Assembly (NCBI GenBank): GCA_023450085.1 | Contig: JAEXHI010000030.1 | Coordinates: 248,001 to 312,000, forward strand | DNA: 64,000 bases | Direction: 5' to 3' | DNA from: Bacteroidota bacterium | GTDB lineage: Bacteria; Bacteroidota; Bacteroidia; Sphingobacteriales; Sphingobacteriaceae | Shown: in pieces, positions 35,118-42,556 of the stretch | Layout: every line of letters starts with the position of its first letter | Numbering within the stretch: position 1 is the stretch's first letter | Notes under the pieces: generated by a model | Told to the model about the DNA's origin: nothing | The model's database searches: none | The model's input: the letters and a program-made list of their open reading frames with translations, nothing else | Translations under genes and position numbers: made by a program

Positions 35118-35918
35118 TTAGTTTTTGAGGTGTTCGGCAAAGAACTCAAAATGTTTAAGGATGCTTTTGCTCCAATAGCCACCAGTGTGGCCTCCCGGCT
35201 GAGCAATGTAAGTGGCTTTTATTTTAAGCTCATCACATTTTTGTCTAAACTGCTTACTAGTAATGTACAGGTAGTCTTCCGTGCCCGTATCAAAAATAAG
35301 CGCCTTGTTTTGTCCCTGTAATGCTGATAATTTATTTACGGGAGAATACTCGTCGTAAAGGAAGTTCTTATCATCATAAGTGCCCAGAAGATAGGCGATA
35401 GTTGTTTTTCTGAAAGCAGAATAGCGGAGGTTTAGCACGCCCGAAGTACTGCCTGCTCCAGCAAATAGGTGTGGATATTTGGTCATCATCCACATGGCGC
35501 CAAAGCCGCCCATGCTGGCTCCTGTGATGAAAACACGTTGCGTATCTACGGGATATTTTTTATTGATCGTTGGCATCAATTCATCCAAAAAGAAACTTTC
35601 ATATTGCGTACTGTCAGGATTTGGAGAGTTGAGGTACCAGCTTTTTTTCAAACCATCGGGGCATACAATAATGAAATTATACTGATCTGCCAACGCTTGA
35701 AGATTCGCCAGTTTGCTCCAGCTCTTGTAATTGGCGCTGTGTCCGTGTAGCAAATAAACTAACGCTGTTTTGCCCGACATTTGCTTTGGCTTAAACACCA
35801 AAATGGAGTCCGTTTGCTTGAGGTTTTTTGGAGAGGAAATGGTTAAAGTTTCTTGGGCATATATTGAAGATACGCCCAAGAAAAATAGAATGAAGATGAG
35901 TTTGGTTAATCTCATCAT
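35118..35918 (-). CDS. Secreted CE1-like alpha/beta-hydrolase esterase
   Basis: A 266-residue esterase of the esterase D / CE1 type. Signal MMRLTKLIFILFFLGVSSIYAQ; oxyanion and nucleophile motifs YLLHGHSANYKSW and TGASMGGFGAMWMM (Ser); acid in FDTGTEDYLY; His in QPGGHTGGYW. Enzymes of this kind remove acetyl or feruloyl groups from glycans. Its ATG overlaps the stop of the upstream gene by one base (TAATG), showing translational coupling, and the GH20 gene follows four bases later. An acetyl-ester substrate is inferred. Confidence 0.88.
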   Translation of the reverse strand: MMRLTKLIFILFFLGVSSIYAQETLTISSPKNLKQTDSILVFKPKQMSGKTALVYLLHGHSANYKSWSKLANLQALADQYNFIIVCPDGLKKSWYLNSPNPDSTQYESFFLDELMPTINKKYPVDTQRVFITGASMGGFGAMWMMTKYPHLFAGAGSTSGVLNLRYSAFRKTTIAYLLGTYDDKNFLYDEYSPVNKLSALQGQNKALIFDTGTEDYLYITSKQFRQKCDELKIKATYIAQPGGHTGGYWSKSILKHFEFFAEHLKN

Positions 35919-37108
35919 TATGGATTTAAGTCAACAGGAACTAAAATTAATGGAGTAGGTAGGCACGATGCACCAGGAGGCGAATAAGTTAATTTGATGG
36001 TTTGCTCTTCGCCTTTGCCAGAAGGCTTAAAAACTTGAATCAATACCGCTTCTGGGGCCGATTTTGTCACCAACTCATCTTTCGGCAATTGGATAATACC
36101 CTCTTTAAATTTGCCTTCGCTTACTTTCATGGCGGCAGCCATTCCGCTGCACCATTTGTTGTCTGCAGATCGAGAGTTCCAAGTAATTAAGGCTAATCCC
36201 TTACCGTCGGTACTTTTCCACTTTAATTCAATTTCGTACATCACGCCGTAGTTTCCAGCAAGTTTCGATTGTTGGCCAGTGGTGCCTTCACGTCCAATAA
36301 TCCAAGGATCATTTACACCGTCAGCAACTACTAAGGCAGATGTACCGTTTTTGGTATCAATCACAGTGGTATTATTTACATGGTAGTTACTTACGCCATA
36401 TAAACCTCTGCCCGCACCGCTTTTGGTTTTAGGAGGTAAAACGTTGGTAATTCGTTTCAATGCATCTTTGCCGCTGGTTTTAAGATCAGTTTGTAGTACG
36501 GTAATTTCTGCAGGCTGATCGATTACAAATTCATAGAAACCATGAACAAGCTCATCATATTTGACTACATATTGTTCTAGCTTATCATCAATGGGAACCG
36601 CATCGCCAGGTTTTACAATACGTACCTCTTCGCTAGGCTGCGCTGCGAAGAAAGAAGCCAACCCTTCTTTACCCAATTTAAAATAATTGGTGCTTGGTTT
36701 TTGGGTTACGTATTTCAGCATTTTAATACGCATAGGAGCTTTGCCCGTATTTTTAATCATGGCAATAATTTTCCTGTCTATTTTTTGAGGCTCTACTACA
36801 CCGTTCACATTGTATAAATAAAAACGAACTGAACCAGGTACTACACTTTCTTTTAAAGCAATCGCTTCTGGCACTCGGATGTATTCAGGGTCATCAGAGA
36901 TGATATATTGGGGACCCGGAGTTGGATACTTTTGAAAAGGAATTTGAGCAGTTTTCTCGGTTAAAAACCCATCAAGCTTAACAATGGCGCCTTGTTTGGC
37001 GTTCAGCAAAGCTTGGTTTTGCTCCTTGCTAAGCTGTTGGGCATAGGTTTTTGCACCAAATATAGAAAGGGCCGCAAGCAGAAAGGTTGTTCTGTTTAGT
37101 TTCATCAT
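35918..37108 (-). CDS. Unrecognised secreted protein of the GH20 operon
   Basis: A 396-residue protein with a Sec signal (MMKLNRTTFLLAALSIFGAKTYAQ). I recognise no family. The body looks beta-rich: an N-terminal part with YPTPGPQYIISDDPEYIRVP and SVRFYLYNVNG, a middle beta region (AEITVLQTDLKTSG), and a C-terminal part with GVMYEIELKWKSTDGKGLAL and TIKLTYSPPGASCLP. It has two free cysteines (KWCSGM, GASCLP) and no evident catalytic motif. It is first in the esterase-GH20 operon, so a glycan-binding or lytic role is possible, but there is no direct evidence. Confidence 0.6.
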   Translation of the reverse strand: MMKLNRTTFLLAALSIFGAKTYAQQLSKEQNQALLNAKQGAIVKLDGFLTEKTAQIPFQKYPTPGPQYIISDDPEYIRVPEAIALKESVVPGSVRFYLYNVNGVVEPQKIDRKIIAMIKNTGKAPMRIKMLKYVTQKPSTNYFKLGKEGLASFFAAQPSEEVRIVKPGDAVPIDDKLEQYVVKYDELVHGFYEFVIDQPAEITVLQTDLKTSGKDALKRITNVLPPKTKSGAGRGLYGVSNYHVNNTTVIDTKNGTSALVVADGVNDPWIIGREGTTGQQSKLAGNYGVMYEIELKWKSTDGKGLALITWNSRSADNKWCSGMAAAMKVSEGKFKEGIIQLPKDELVTKSAPEAVLIQVFKPSGKGEEQTIKLTYSPPGASCLPTPLILVPVDLNP

Positions 37109-37159
37109 TTAATTAGGTTTCATTTGTTAATAGAGTGAAGATAGCGCAAAAAATCAATA

Positions 37160-37175
37160 ATTAAAAAATTTTAAT
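37160..37175. promoter_or_regulatory. Palindrome in the promoter region of the GH20 operon (candidate operator)
   Basis: ATTAAAA and TTTTAAT flank a two-base centre, 52 bases upstream of the operon start. The 12-base word AATTAAAAAATT also occurs (minus strand) in the PUL/ROK intergenic region, so the same ROK repressor may bind both. AT richness makes chance likely. Confidence 0.35.
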
Positions 37176-37228
37176 AATTAAATCTTTGTTTGTTAAAAAT
37201 ATTACAAATGAATTTGGTGCAAAAAAAT

Positions 37229-37250
37229 AAGCCCCGCATGTGCGGGGCTT
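37229..37250 (-). terminator. Terminator of the DUF4920 gene
   Basis: AAGCCCCGCA / TGCGGGGCTT with a T-rich stretch on the minus strand, 38 bases after the stop. Confidence 0.9.
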
Positions 37251-37287
37251 TTCAATCAATCAATATTAAAAAGGAGAACCTTTCTAA

Positions 37288-37752
37288 TTACTTTAAAATT
37301 ACTGCACCTTTCGCTTCAAAAACGATTTCTTTTTTAGGTTGGGTAATTTTTGCTATTTCTTCAGGAGATTTTTTGGCGTCTTCAGCGTAGTGCTTCAAAT
37401 CTTCTACAGAGGTTTCTTTTCTTTGAGCGAAGCCGTCAATCACTACTTTAGTGCCAGCAGGCATGTCTTTTGGCATAAAGAAACCGTAGTCTTTAAACTT
37501 AACAAACATGGTTTCGTTATCCGAAATTTTAACGGTCATGAAGCAGCCCTTTTTCTTGCAAACAGTTACTACTTCGCCTTCTACTTTCATATCTGCTTTA
37601 GTTTCCTTGCCCAACTTGGCGTTTACATCTGTAGCAGCAATGATATTGCCTTTTTTAACACCTTCACCAAATGATTGGCCTTCTACGTTATCTTGCGCAA
37701 AACCAACACTTGCTAAAGCACAAAAAACTAAGCTTAAAATTAATTTTTTCAT
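37288..37752 (-). CDS. DUF4920 secreted protein
   Basis: A 154-residue protein with a Sec signal (MKKLILSLVFCALASVGFAQ) that matches the DUF4920 family: a small beta-barrel (OB-like) fold with GEVVTVCKKKGCFMTVKISD and MFVKFKDYGFFMPKDMPAGT, including the conserved CxxxxC pair. A metal-binding or redox role has been suggested by the cysteines, but function is unknown. It is a single gene with its own -7 box and terminator. Confidence 0.85.
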   Translation of the reverse strand: MKKLILSLVFCALASVGFAQDNVEGQSFGEGVKKGNIIAATDVNAKLGKETKADMKVEGEVVTVCKKKGCFMTVKISDNETMFVKFKDYGFFMPKDMPAGTKVVIDGFAQRKETSVEDLKHYAEDAKKSPEEIAKITQPKKEIVFEAKGAVILK

Positions 37753-37788
37753 TACTATTTGTTTTAATATCTAGTTAGGATTGAGGAG

Positions 37789-37796
37789 CAAAGATA
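37789..37796 (-). promoter_or_regulatory. -7 promoter box for the DUF4920 gene
   Basis: The minus strand reads TATCTTTG (TAnnTTTG), 37 bases before the start codon. Confidence 0.6.
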
Positions 37797-37902
37797 TTTA
37801 AAATCTTTCTAAATAACTATCCGTGATCAAACTTAGATTTTCTGCTGCTCTAAAAACGTCAAAAAGATCGGTGTAGTACAAAAGGGCAAAATATTTTTTC
37901 AA

Positions 37903-39279
37903 TTAACCGAATAATGCAGAGAAAACCTCCTCAATTTTAGAAACGGTAACCAGCTCAATTTTAAATTTATCCTTGTTAAAGCCCTTTAAATTATAGCTTG
38001 AAATAAAGATTTTTTCAAAACCTAATTTCTCGGCTTCCGAGATACGCTGTTCAATTCTATTGACCGCTCTTATTTCTCCAGAAAGCCCTACCTCAGCCGC
38101 AAAGCAAATTTTTGAGGAGATAGAGATGTCCTCATGGGAAGAGATAATGGCCGCAATAATCGAAAGGTCTATGGCTGGATCCTCTACCTTAATACCTCCT
38201 GCGATATTTAAGAAAACATCTTTGGCGCTTAACCTAAATCCGCATCTTTTTTCAAGTACAGCTAAAAGCATGTTCATGCGTTTGGTGTCAAAGCCTGTGG
38301 CCGAGCGTTGTGGGGTGCCATAAGCAGAAGTACTTACCAGCGCTTGGGTTTCAATCACCATTGGTCTGGCCCCTTCAATGGTAGCGCCGATCGTGATGCC
38401 ACTCAATTCTTCGTCACGTTGTGAAAGCAATACTTCCGACGGATTGGAAACTTCTCTTAGGCCATTACCGTGCATGGCATAAATGCCTAATTCGGCAGCG
38501 GCTCCAAATCGGTTTTTAATAGAGCGTAAAATGCGGTAAATATGGTGTCTGTCGCCTTCAAACTGTAGAACGGTGTCTACCATATGTTCCAAGATCTTAG
38601 GCCCAGCAATGGCTCCGTCTTTGGTAATATGCCCAATGAGGAAAACAGGAGTCGCGGTTTCTTTTGCAAATCTCAATAGTTCTGCGGTACATTCTCGTAC
38701 TTGCGAAACACTACCAGGAGTTGATTCGATATGGGCCGAATGCAAGGTCTGTATCGAATCGACCACTAAAATTTCAGGCTGTAGTTGTTCCAGTTGCTTG
38801 AAAATATTTTGGGTAGAGGTTTCCGTAAGGATAAAACAATTGGCTTTGGGAGTTTTGGTAATGCGCTCCGCACGCATTTTGATCTGTTGCTCGCTTTCCT
38901 CTCCCGAAACGTATAATACTCGCTTTTGATTAATGTTGAGCGCCAGTTGAAGCATCAAAGTTGATTTTCCAATACCTGGTTCGCCGCCAATAAGCGTCAC
39001 AGAGCCGGGGACCAAGCCGCCGCCTAAAACCCTGTCGAGTTCTGCGTCACCAGTAAGGACCCTTTCTTCGGTAGCGCTGGTAATATCTTCCAGTTTGCTA
39101 GGCTTGGCCACTCTTTGTTGTCCAGTAGAGGATTTCCATATGGCCGATGCAGCAGTAGGTTTTTCAACGACTTCTTCTACAAAGGTATTCCACTGTTGAC
39201 AAGAGGGACATTTGCCTAGCCACTTGGCTGATTCGTAGCCACAGCTCTGACAGAAATATGCTGATTTGATTTTAGCCAA
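37903..39279 (-). CDS. radA: DNA repair protein RadA (Sms)
   Basis: A 458-residue RecA-related ATPase that promotes branch migration in recombinational repair. N-terminal zinc finger (CQSCGYESAKWLGKCPSC), Walker A GGEPGIGKST, the RadA-specific KNRFGAAAELGIYAM motif, and a C-terminal Lon-like domain (KDVFLNIAGGIKVEDPAID, then EVGLSGEIRAVNRIEQRI). Length is normal. It is downstream of rng but separated by that gene's terminator, so it probably has its own promoter. Confidence 0.97.
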   Translation of the reverse strand: MAKIKSAYFCQSCGYESAKWLGKCPSCQQWNTFVEEVVEKPTAASAIWKSSTGQQRVAKPSKLEDITSATEERVLTGDAELDRVLGGGLVPGSVTLIGGEPGIGKSTLMLQLALNINQKRVLYVSGEESEQQIKMRAERITKTPKANCFILTETSTQNIFKQLEQLQPEILVVDSIQTLHSAHIESTPGSVSQVRECTAELLRFAKETATPVFLIGHITKDGAIAGPKILEHMVDTVLQFEGDRHHIYRILRSIKNRFGAAAELGIYAMHGNGLREVSNPSEVLLSQRDEELSGITIGATIEGARPMVIETQALVSTSAYGTPQRSATGFDTKRMNMLLAVLEKRCGFRLSAKDVFLNIAGGIKVEDPAIDLSIIAAIISSHEDISISSKICFAAEVGLSGEIRAVNRIEQRISEAEKLGFEKIFISSYNLKGFNKDKFKIELVTVSKIEEVFSALFG

Positions 39280-39379
39280 TTTTGATTTCAGATTTTGGTT
39301 CGTATGGTTATTAGAACCCGATTTATATTTTACGAATTTAGGCTTAATCGTTTGGAAATGCTAGGCGAGTTTTAAACAA

Positions 39380-39405
39380 AAAAGTCCCGCACCTGCGGGA
39401 CTTTT
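39380..39405 (-). terminator. Terminator of rng
   Basis: AAAAGTCCCGCA / TGCGGGACTTTT stem with T-rich minus-strand flank. A separate CCCCTTTAGGGG palindrome overlaps the rng stop region (39418-39429). Confidence 0.9.
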
Positions 39406-39430
39406 AATATTTTTCATCCCCTTTAGGGGT

Positions 39431-40978
39431 TTAAAGTTTGATTTCTTCATCTTTAGAAGACAAGAAGTGGAATTCTGTTAAGTGATAAGAAGATATCGCC
39501 TTAACTTTCACCCATTGCCCAAATTTGAAGAACCATTTCCATTGTAAGGAAACTAACCCTTTTTTAATAAACGCAGCAATGTAAGGATGTACATTCAGCG
39601 TAATATTTTTTTCGTTCTGCTCACGCAGGATATAAGTCAAGTTGCTTTCAATGTCATCCATCAACACAATACTTGCCTTTATTTCCCCGGTGCCATCACA
39701 GGTTGGACATTTTTCAACCGTTACAATGTTCATCTCAGGTCTTACCCTTTGACGAGTGATTTGTACCAAACCAAATTTGCTAGGAGGTAAAATAGTATGC
39801 TTTGCTCTGTCCTGAAGCATTAATTCCCTCAGGTGGTCAAACAACACTTTTCTATTAGCGGGCTTGTGCATGTCAATAAAATCAATGACCACAATACCGC
39901 CCATATCTCTTAGCCTTAATTGGCGGGCAATTTCTTTAGCAGCTTCTTTATTTACCTGAAGCGCATTTTCTTCTTGGTTCTCTTTGCTAGCGGTTCTATT
40001 ACCACTATTTACGTCTATCACGTGCAAAGCTTCGGTATGCTCTACTACTAAGTAGGCCCCTCCGGCCAAGTTTACGGTTTTTCCAAAACCGTTTTTAATT
40101 TGTTTTTCAACCCCAAAGTGGTCAAAAATAGGCTCTTTATGCTTGTATTGCTTTACAATACGCTCCATTTCTGGAGAAATTTCATGCACATAAGAGCGAA
40201 TGTCTTCGAATAATGCTTGGTCATTTACATAAACGTTGGCGAAATCGGTATTTAAAATATCGCGGATAAGTGTTGATGTCCTATCCATTTCGCCCCAAAC
40301 ACGCTTAGATGGCTCCGTCTCAGGCAGCTTCTTCATGAAGCTTTCCCATTTGGAAATAGAGTCCAGTAAGTCTTTTTGTAATTCGGTAACGCCTTTTCCT
40401 TCAGAAACCGTTCTAATGATTACTCCGAAATTTTTTGGCTTTATACTTTCAATGATCTTTTTAAGGCGACCACGTTCTGTATTGCTTTTTATTTTTTTCG
40501 AAATGGAAATCACGTTCGAAAAAGGTACCAGTACAGTGTATCTTCCAGCAATGGAAAGATCTGAACTTAATCTGGGGCCTTTTGTGGAAATGGGTTCTTT
40601 GGCGATCTGTACTGGTACCAGTAAATTTTTGCTAACAACTTCTGAGATTTTCCCAGCCTTATTGATGTCGGCTTCTAATTTAAAGTTATCCAATAAAGTG
40701 CCCGGTGTGCCGTTACGTCTAATCTTAGTTAGCTTTATCAGAGATTGCACCTGAGGACCTAAATCAAAGTAATGCAAAAATGCATCTTTCTCGTAACCAA
40801 CATCTACAAACGCAGCATTTAGGCCGGGCATAATCTTTTTAATGCGGCCTAAATAAATATCGCCTACAGCGTAGTTGTTGTTAACGTGTTCTTTGTGAAG
40901 CTCAACAAGTTGTTTGTCTTCTATTAAAGCTATGGTTACTCCCGTGGGAGTAGAATCTATTATTAATTCCTTTACCAA
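39431..40978 (-). CDS. rng: Ribonuclease G/E family endoribonuclease
   Basis: A 515-residue endoribonuclease that processes rRNA and mRNA. N-terminal split RNase H-like part (MVKELIIDSTPTGVTIALIE), S1 domain (VGDIYLGRIKKIMPGLNAAF), catalytic Asp segments (EALHVIDVNSGNR and GGIVVIDFIDMHK), and the Zn-link cysteines (EKCPTCDGTGE). There is no RNase E-type scaffold tail, so RNase G length. It lies 112 bases after the 29-residue basic protein gene, in an order (HU, TPR protein, basic peptide, rng) that points to a translation/RNA locus. Confidence 0.96.
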   Translation of the reverse strand: MVKELIIDSTPTGVTIALIEDKQLVELHKEHVNNNYAVGDIYLGRIKKIMPGLNAAFVDVGYEKDAFLHYFDLGPQVQSLIKLTKIRRNGTPGTLLDNFKLEADINKAGKISEVVSKNLLVPVQIAKEPISTKGPRLSSDLSIAGRYTVLVPFSNVISISKKIKSNTERGRLKKIIESIKPKNFGVIIRTVSEGKGVTELQKDLLDSISKWESFMKKLPETEPSKRVWGEMDRTSTLIRDILNTDFANVYVNDQALFEDIRSYVHEISPEMERIVKQYKHKEPIFDHFGVEKQIKNGFGKTVNLAGGAYLVVEHTEALHVIDVNSGNRTASKENQEENALQVNKEAAKEIARQLRLRDMGGIVVIDFIDMHKPANRKVLFDHLRELMLQDRAKHTILPPSKFGLVQITRQRVRPEMNIVTVEKCPTCDGTGEIKASIVLMDDIESNLTYILREQNEKNITLNVHPYIAAFIKKGLVSLQWKWFFKFGQWVKVKAISSYHLTEFHFLSSKDEEIKL

Positions 40979-41090
40979 AGCTACAGATTTTAAGGCCTTA
41001 AAGCCTTATTAACACATGGACCAAAAAACATAGAATCCAAAAGTAAATACTTCTTGAGCATTTACCTTTGGCCAAAACACTTAAGAAAAA

Positions 41091-41180
41091 TTATTTTTTC
41101 TTGTGTCTGTTTTTTCTTAAACGTTTTTTGCGTTTGTGAGTAGCCATTTTATGTCTTTTTCTTTTTTTACCGCTTGGCAT
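41091..41180 (-). CDS. 29-residue basic microprotein, possible ribosomal mS38/AURKAIP1-COX24-like protein
   Basis: The minus strand encodes MPSGKKRKRHKM followed by ATHKRKKRLRKNRHKKK and a TAA. 18 of the 29 residues are Lys, Arg or His. The pattern KRKRHKM...HKRKKRLRK resembles the short AURKAIP1/COX24 domain (DUF1713) of bacterial and mitochondrial small-subunit ribosomal proteins. It is flanked by the TPR protein gene upstream and rng downstream, all on the same strand. A ribosomal role is inferred from composition and the domain pattern; it is too short to be certain. Confidence 0.7.
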   Translation of the reverse strand: MPSGKKRKRHKMATHKRKKRLRKNRHKKK

Positions 41181-41219
41181 AATTTTGAAGTTTTAAATGT
41201 TTTTATTAATTCTATTAAT

Positions 41220-42068
41220 TTATTTTTTCAACTCAGCTACCTTCTTATCTATAAAACCAGATAATGTAGGGTTTGCTGCGAGTTTTTTGCTTTGTAGATA
41301 GGCGTCAATAGCCTCTTGGTTTTTCCCTAGGTTTTCATAGGCGGTAGCCAAATAAAAATACGCATCAGGAGTAGCCTTAATATTTTTGATCAAATCCTCA
41401 AAGCGGGTAATGGCCTTGTCAAACTGACCAGATTTAATGGCAAATAAACCTAAGTTCATGTTTGCCTTAAAGTTTTTTGGATCTTTTTTAACCACGTCTA
41501 ACAACATGGCAATACCTTCCATAGGAGCACCCATACCATTTACAACGGTGATGCCCATTCCAGTTTTCGCATCTAAATCTGTTGAATCAATAGCAACGGC
41601 TTTGGTAAATGCTTGATTTGCTTTTTGGAGCATTGCAGGCTTCACTAAACTATCTTGCGTATTGTCAAAAGCTTTTAGAAAACGATCACCAGCTTTAACC
41701 CAATTTTGTAATGAAGATTGTTCTTTGGCAACCTCTTCTAAGTAAAGCGCACTAGGAATAGCTTGCTCTAGATCATCCCATTTTTGAGCTAAAACCTTTG
41801 CTTGGTTTGCTTTTTCTTCGCCCTGTGCTTTTTGGAAAGCACTTTCTAAAGAAGTGAATTCCTTTGCGGCAGCATTGCTGATTAAGTTTTTAGCAGTAGC
41901 CGAAGCTTCTGCCAAACTAACACCCGGGGTTGCTGCTTCCTGTGGCATTCCCACAGTGGCATCATCCTTAGGCTTTACCAGTCCCTTAATGTCTTGGCTA
42001 AATAAAAAGCCCACAAGCAATACAATACCTGCAATAATTACAATCTGTGTGGTGCGTGGGCTTTTCAT
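41220..42068 (-). CDS. Membrane-anchored TPR protein
   Basis: A 282-residue protein with an N-terminal membrane anchor (TTQIVIIAGIVLLVGFLFSQ) and a periplasmic helical body with two or three TPR units in the C-terminal half (ANMNLGLFAIKSGQFDKAI, AYFYLATAYENLGKNQEAI). No enzyme motif. It begins 11 bases after the HU-like gene and is followed by the basic microprotein gene, so the set is probably one transcript. Likely a scaffold for an envelope complex; the partner is unknown. Confidence 0.78.
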   Translation of the reverse strand: MKSPRTTQIVIIAGIVLLVGFLFSQDIKGLVKPKDDATVGMPQEAATPGVSLAEASATAKNLISNAAAKEFTSLESAFQKAQGEEKANQAKVLAQKWDDLEQAIPSALYLEEVAKEQSSLQNWVKAGDRFLKAFDNTQDSLVKPAMLQKANQAFTKAVAIDSTDLDAKTGMGITVVNGMGAPMEGIAMLLDVVKKDPKNFKANMNLGLFAIKSGQFDKAITRFEDLIKNIKATPDAYFYLATAYENLGKNQEAIDAYLQSKKLAANPTLSGFIDKKVAELKK

Positions 42069-42079
42069 AATGTCAAATA

Positions 42080-42382
42080 TTAAGCTTCTGCTTTAAGTTT
42101 TTTAGTGCTGTTTTTCACTTTATCAACAAATACTTTTGCTGGCTTAAAGCTAGGAACAAAATGCTCTGGAATGATGATAGCGGTATTTTTAGAGATGTTT
42201 CTAGCAGTTTTTTGAGCTCTTTTCTTTACTACAAAACTGCCAAAACCTCTTACGTAAACATTTTCGCCGTTGATCATGTTGTTTTTGATTACTTTGAAAA
42301 ATGCCTCCACTGTTTCTTGAACGTCAACTTTCTCAATCCCTGTCTTTGTTGATATTTCAGCAATAATATCTGCCTTAGTCAT
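42080..42382 (-). CDS. HU/IHF-family DNA-binding protein
   Basis: A 100-residue histone-like protein: helices TKADIIAEISTKTGIEKVDV and VEAFFKVIKNNMINGENV, the saddle RGFGSFVVKKRAQKTARN, the DNA-inserting arm, and FKPAKVFVDKV. It is slightly longer than classical HU because of a Lys/Ala-rich tail (NSTKKLKAEA). It bends and compacts DNA. First gene of the operon ahead of the TPR protein, with a -7 box 60 bases upstream, divergent from mutY. Confidence 0.95.
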   Translation of the reverse strand: MTKADIIAEISTKTGIEKVDVQETVEAFFKVIKNNMINGENVYVRGFGSFVVKKRAQKTARNISKNTAIIIPEHFVPSFKPAKVFVDKVKNSTKKLKAEA

Positions 42383-42441
42383 ATTTCTAAAATTAATTAA
42401 TTATTGTGTGTGTTTTTTAATTACATCTGATTTGGGGTTGC

Positions 42442-42449
42442 AAAAGTAT
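42442..42449 (-). promoter_or_regulatory. -7 promoter box for the HU-like gene
   Basis: The minus strand reads TACTTTTG (TAnnTTTG), 60 bases before the start codon. Confidence 0.55.
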
Positions 42450-42543
42450 TGCTTTTTAACGAGATAGGAAAATAAAAGATGATTTATTTCTGTCTGCAAC
42501 CATCATGGCATTGCAAGTTTTACAGTTTTAACGGCTTTTATTG

Positions 42544-42551
42544 TACTTTTG
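42544..42551 (+). promoter_or_regulatory. -7 promoter box next to the mutY start
   Basis: TACTTTTG ends five bases before the ATG at 42557, so the mRNA would be nearly leaderless. It also shows that the ATG at 42479 is not used. Confidence 0.5.
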
Positions 42552-42556
42552 TTACA

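Noticed and set aside
35114..35206. Longer N-terminus of the GH20 protein
   Set aside because: It overlaps the preceding esterase gene and buries the signal peptide that begins at the ATG at 35113.
16643..37108. A standard sialic acid utilisation locus
   Set aside because: It has an epimerase, SGNH esterases, GH20 and SusCD like such loci, but no sialidase (GH33) or N-acetylneuraminate lyase in the window, and has extra genes that do not fit.
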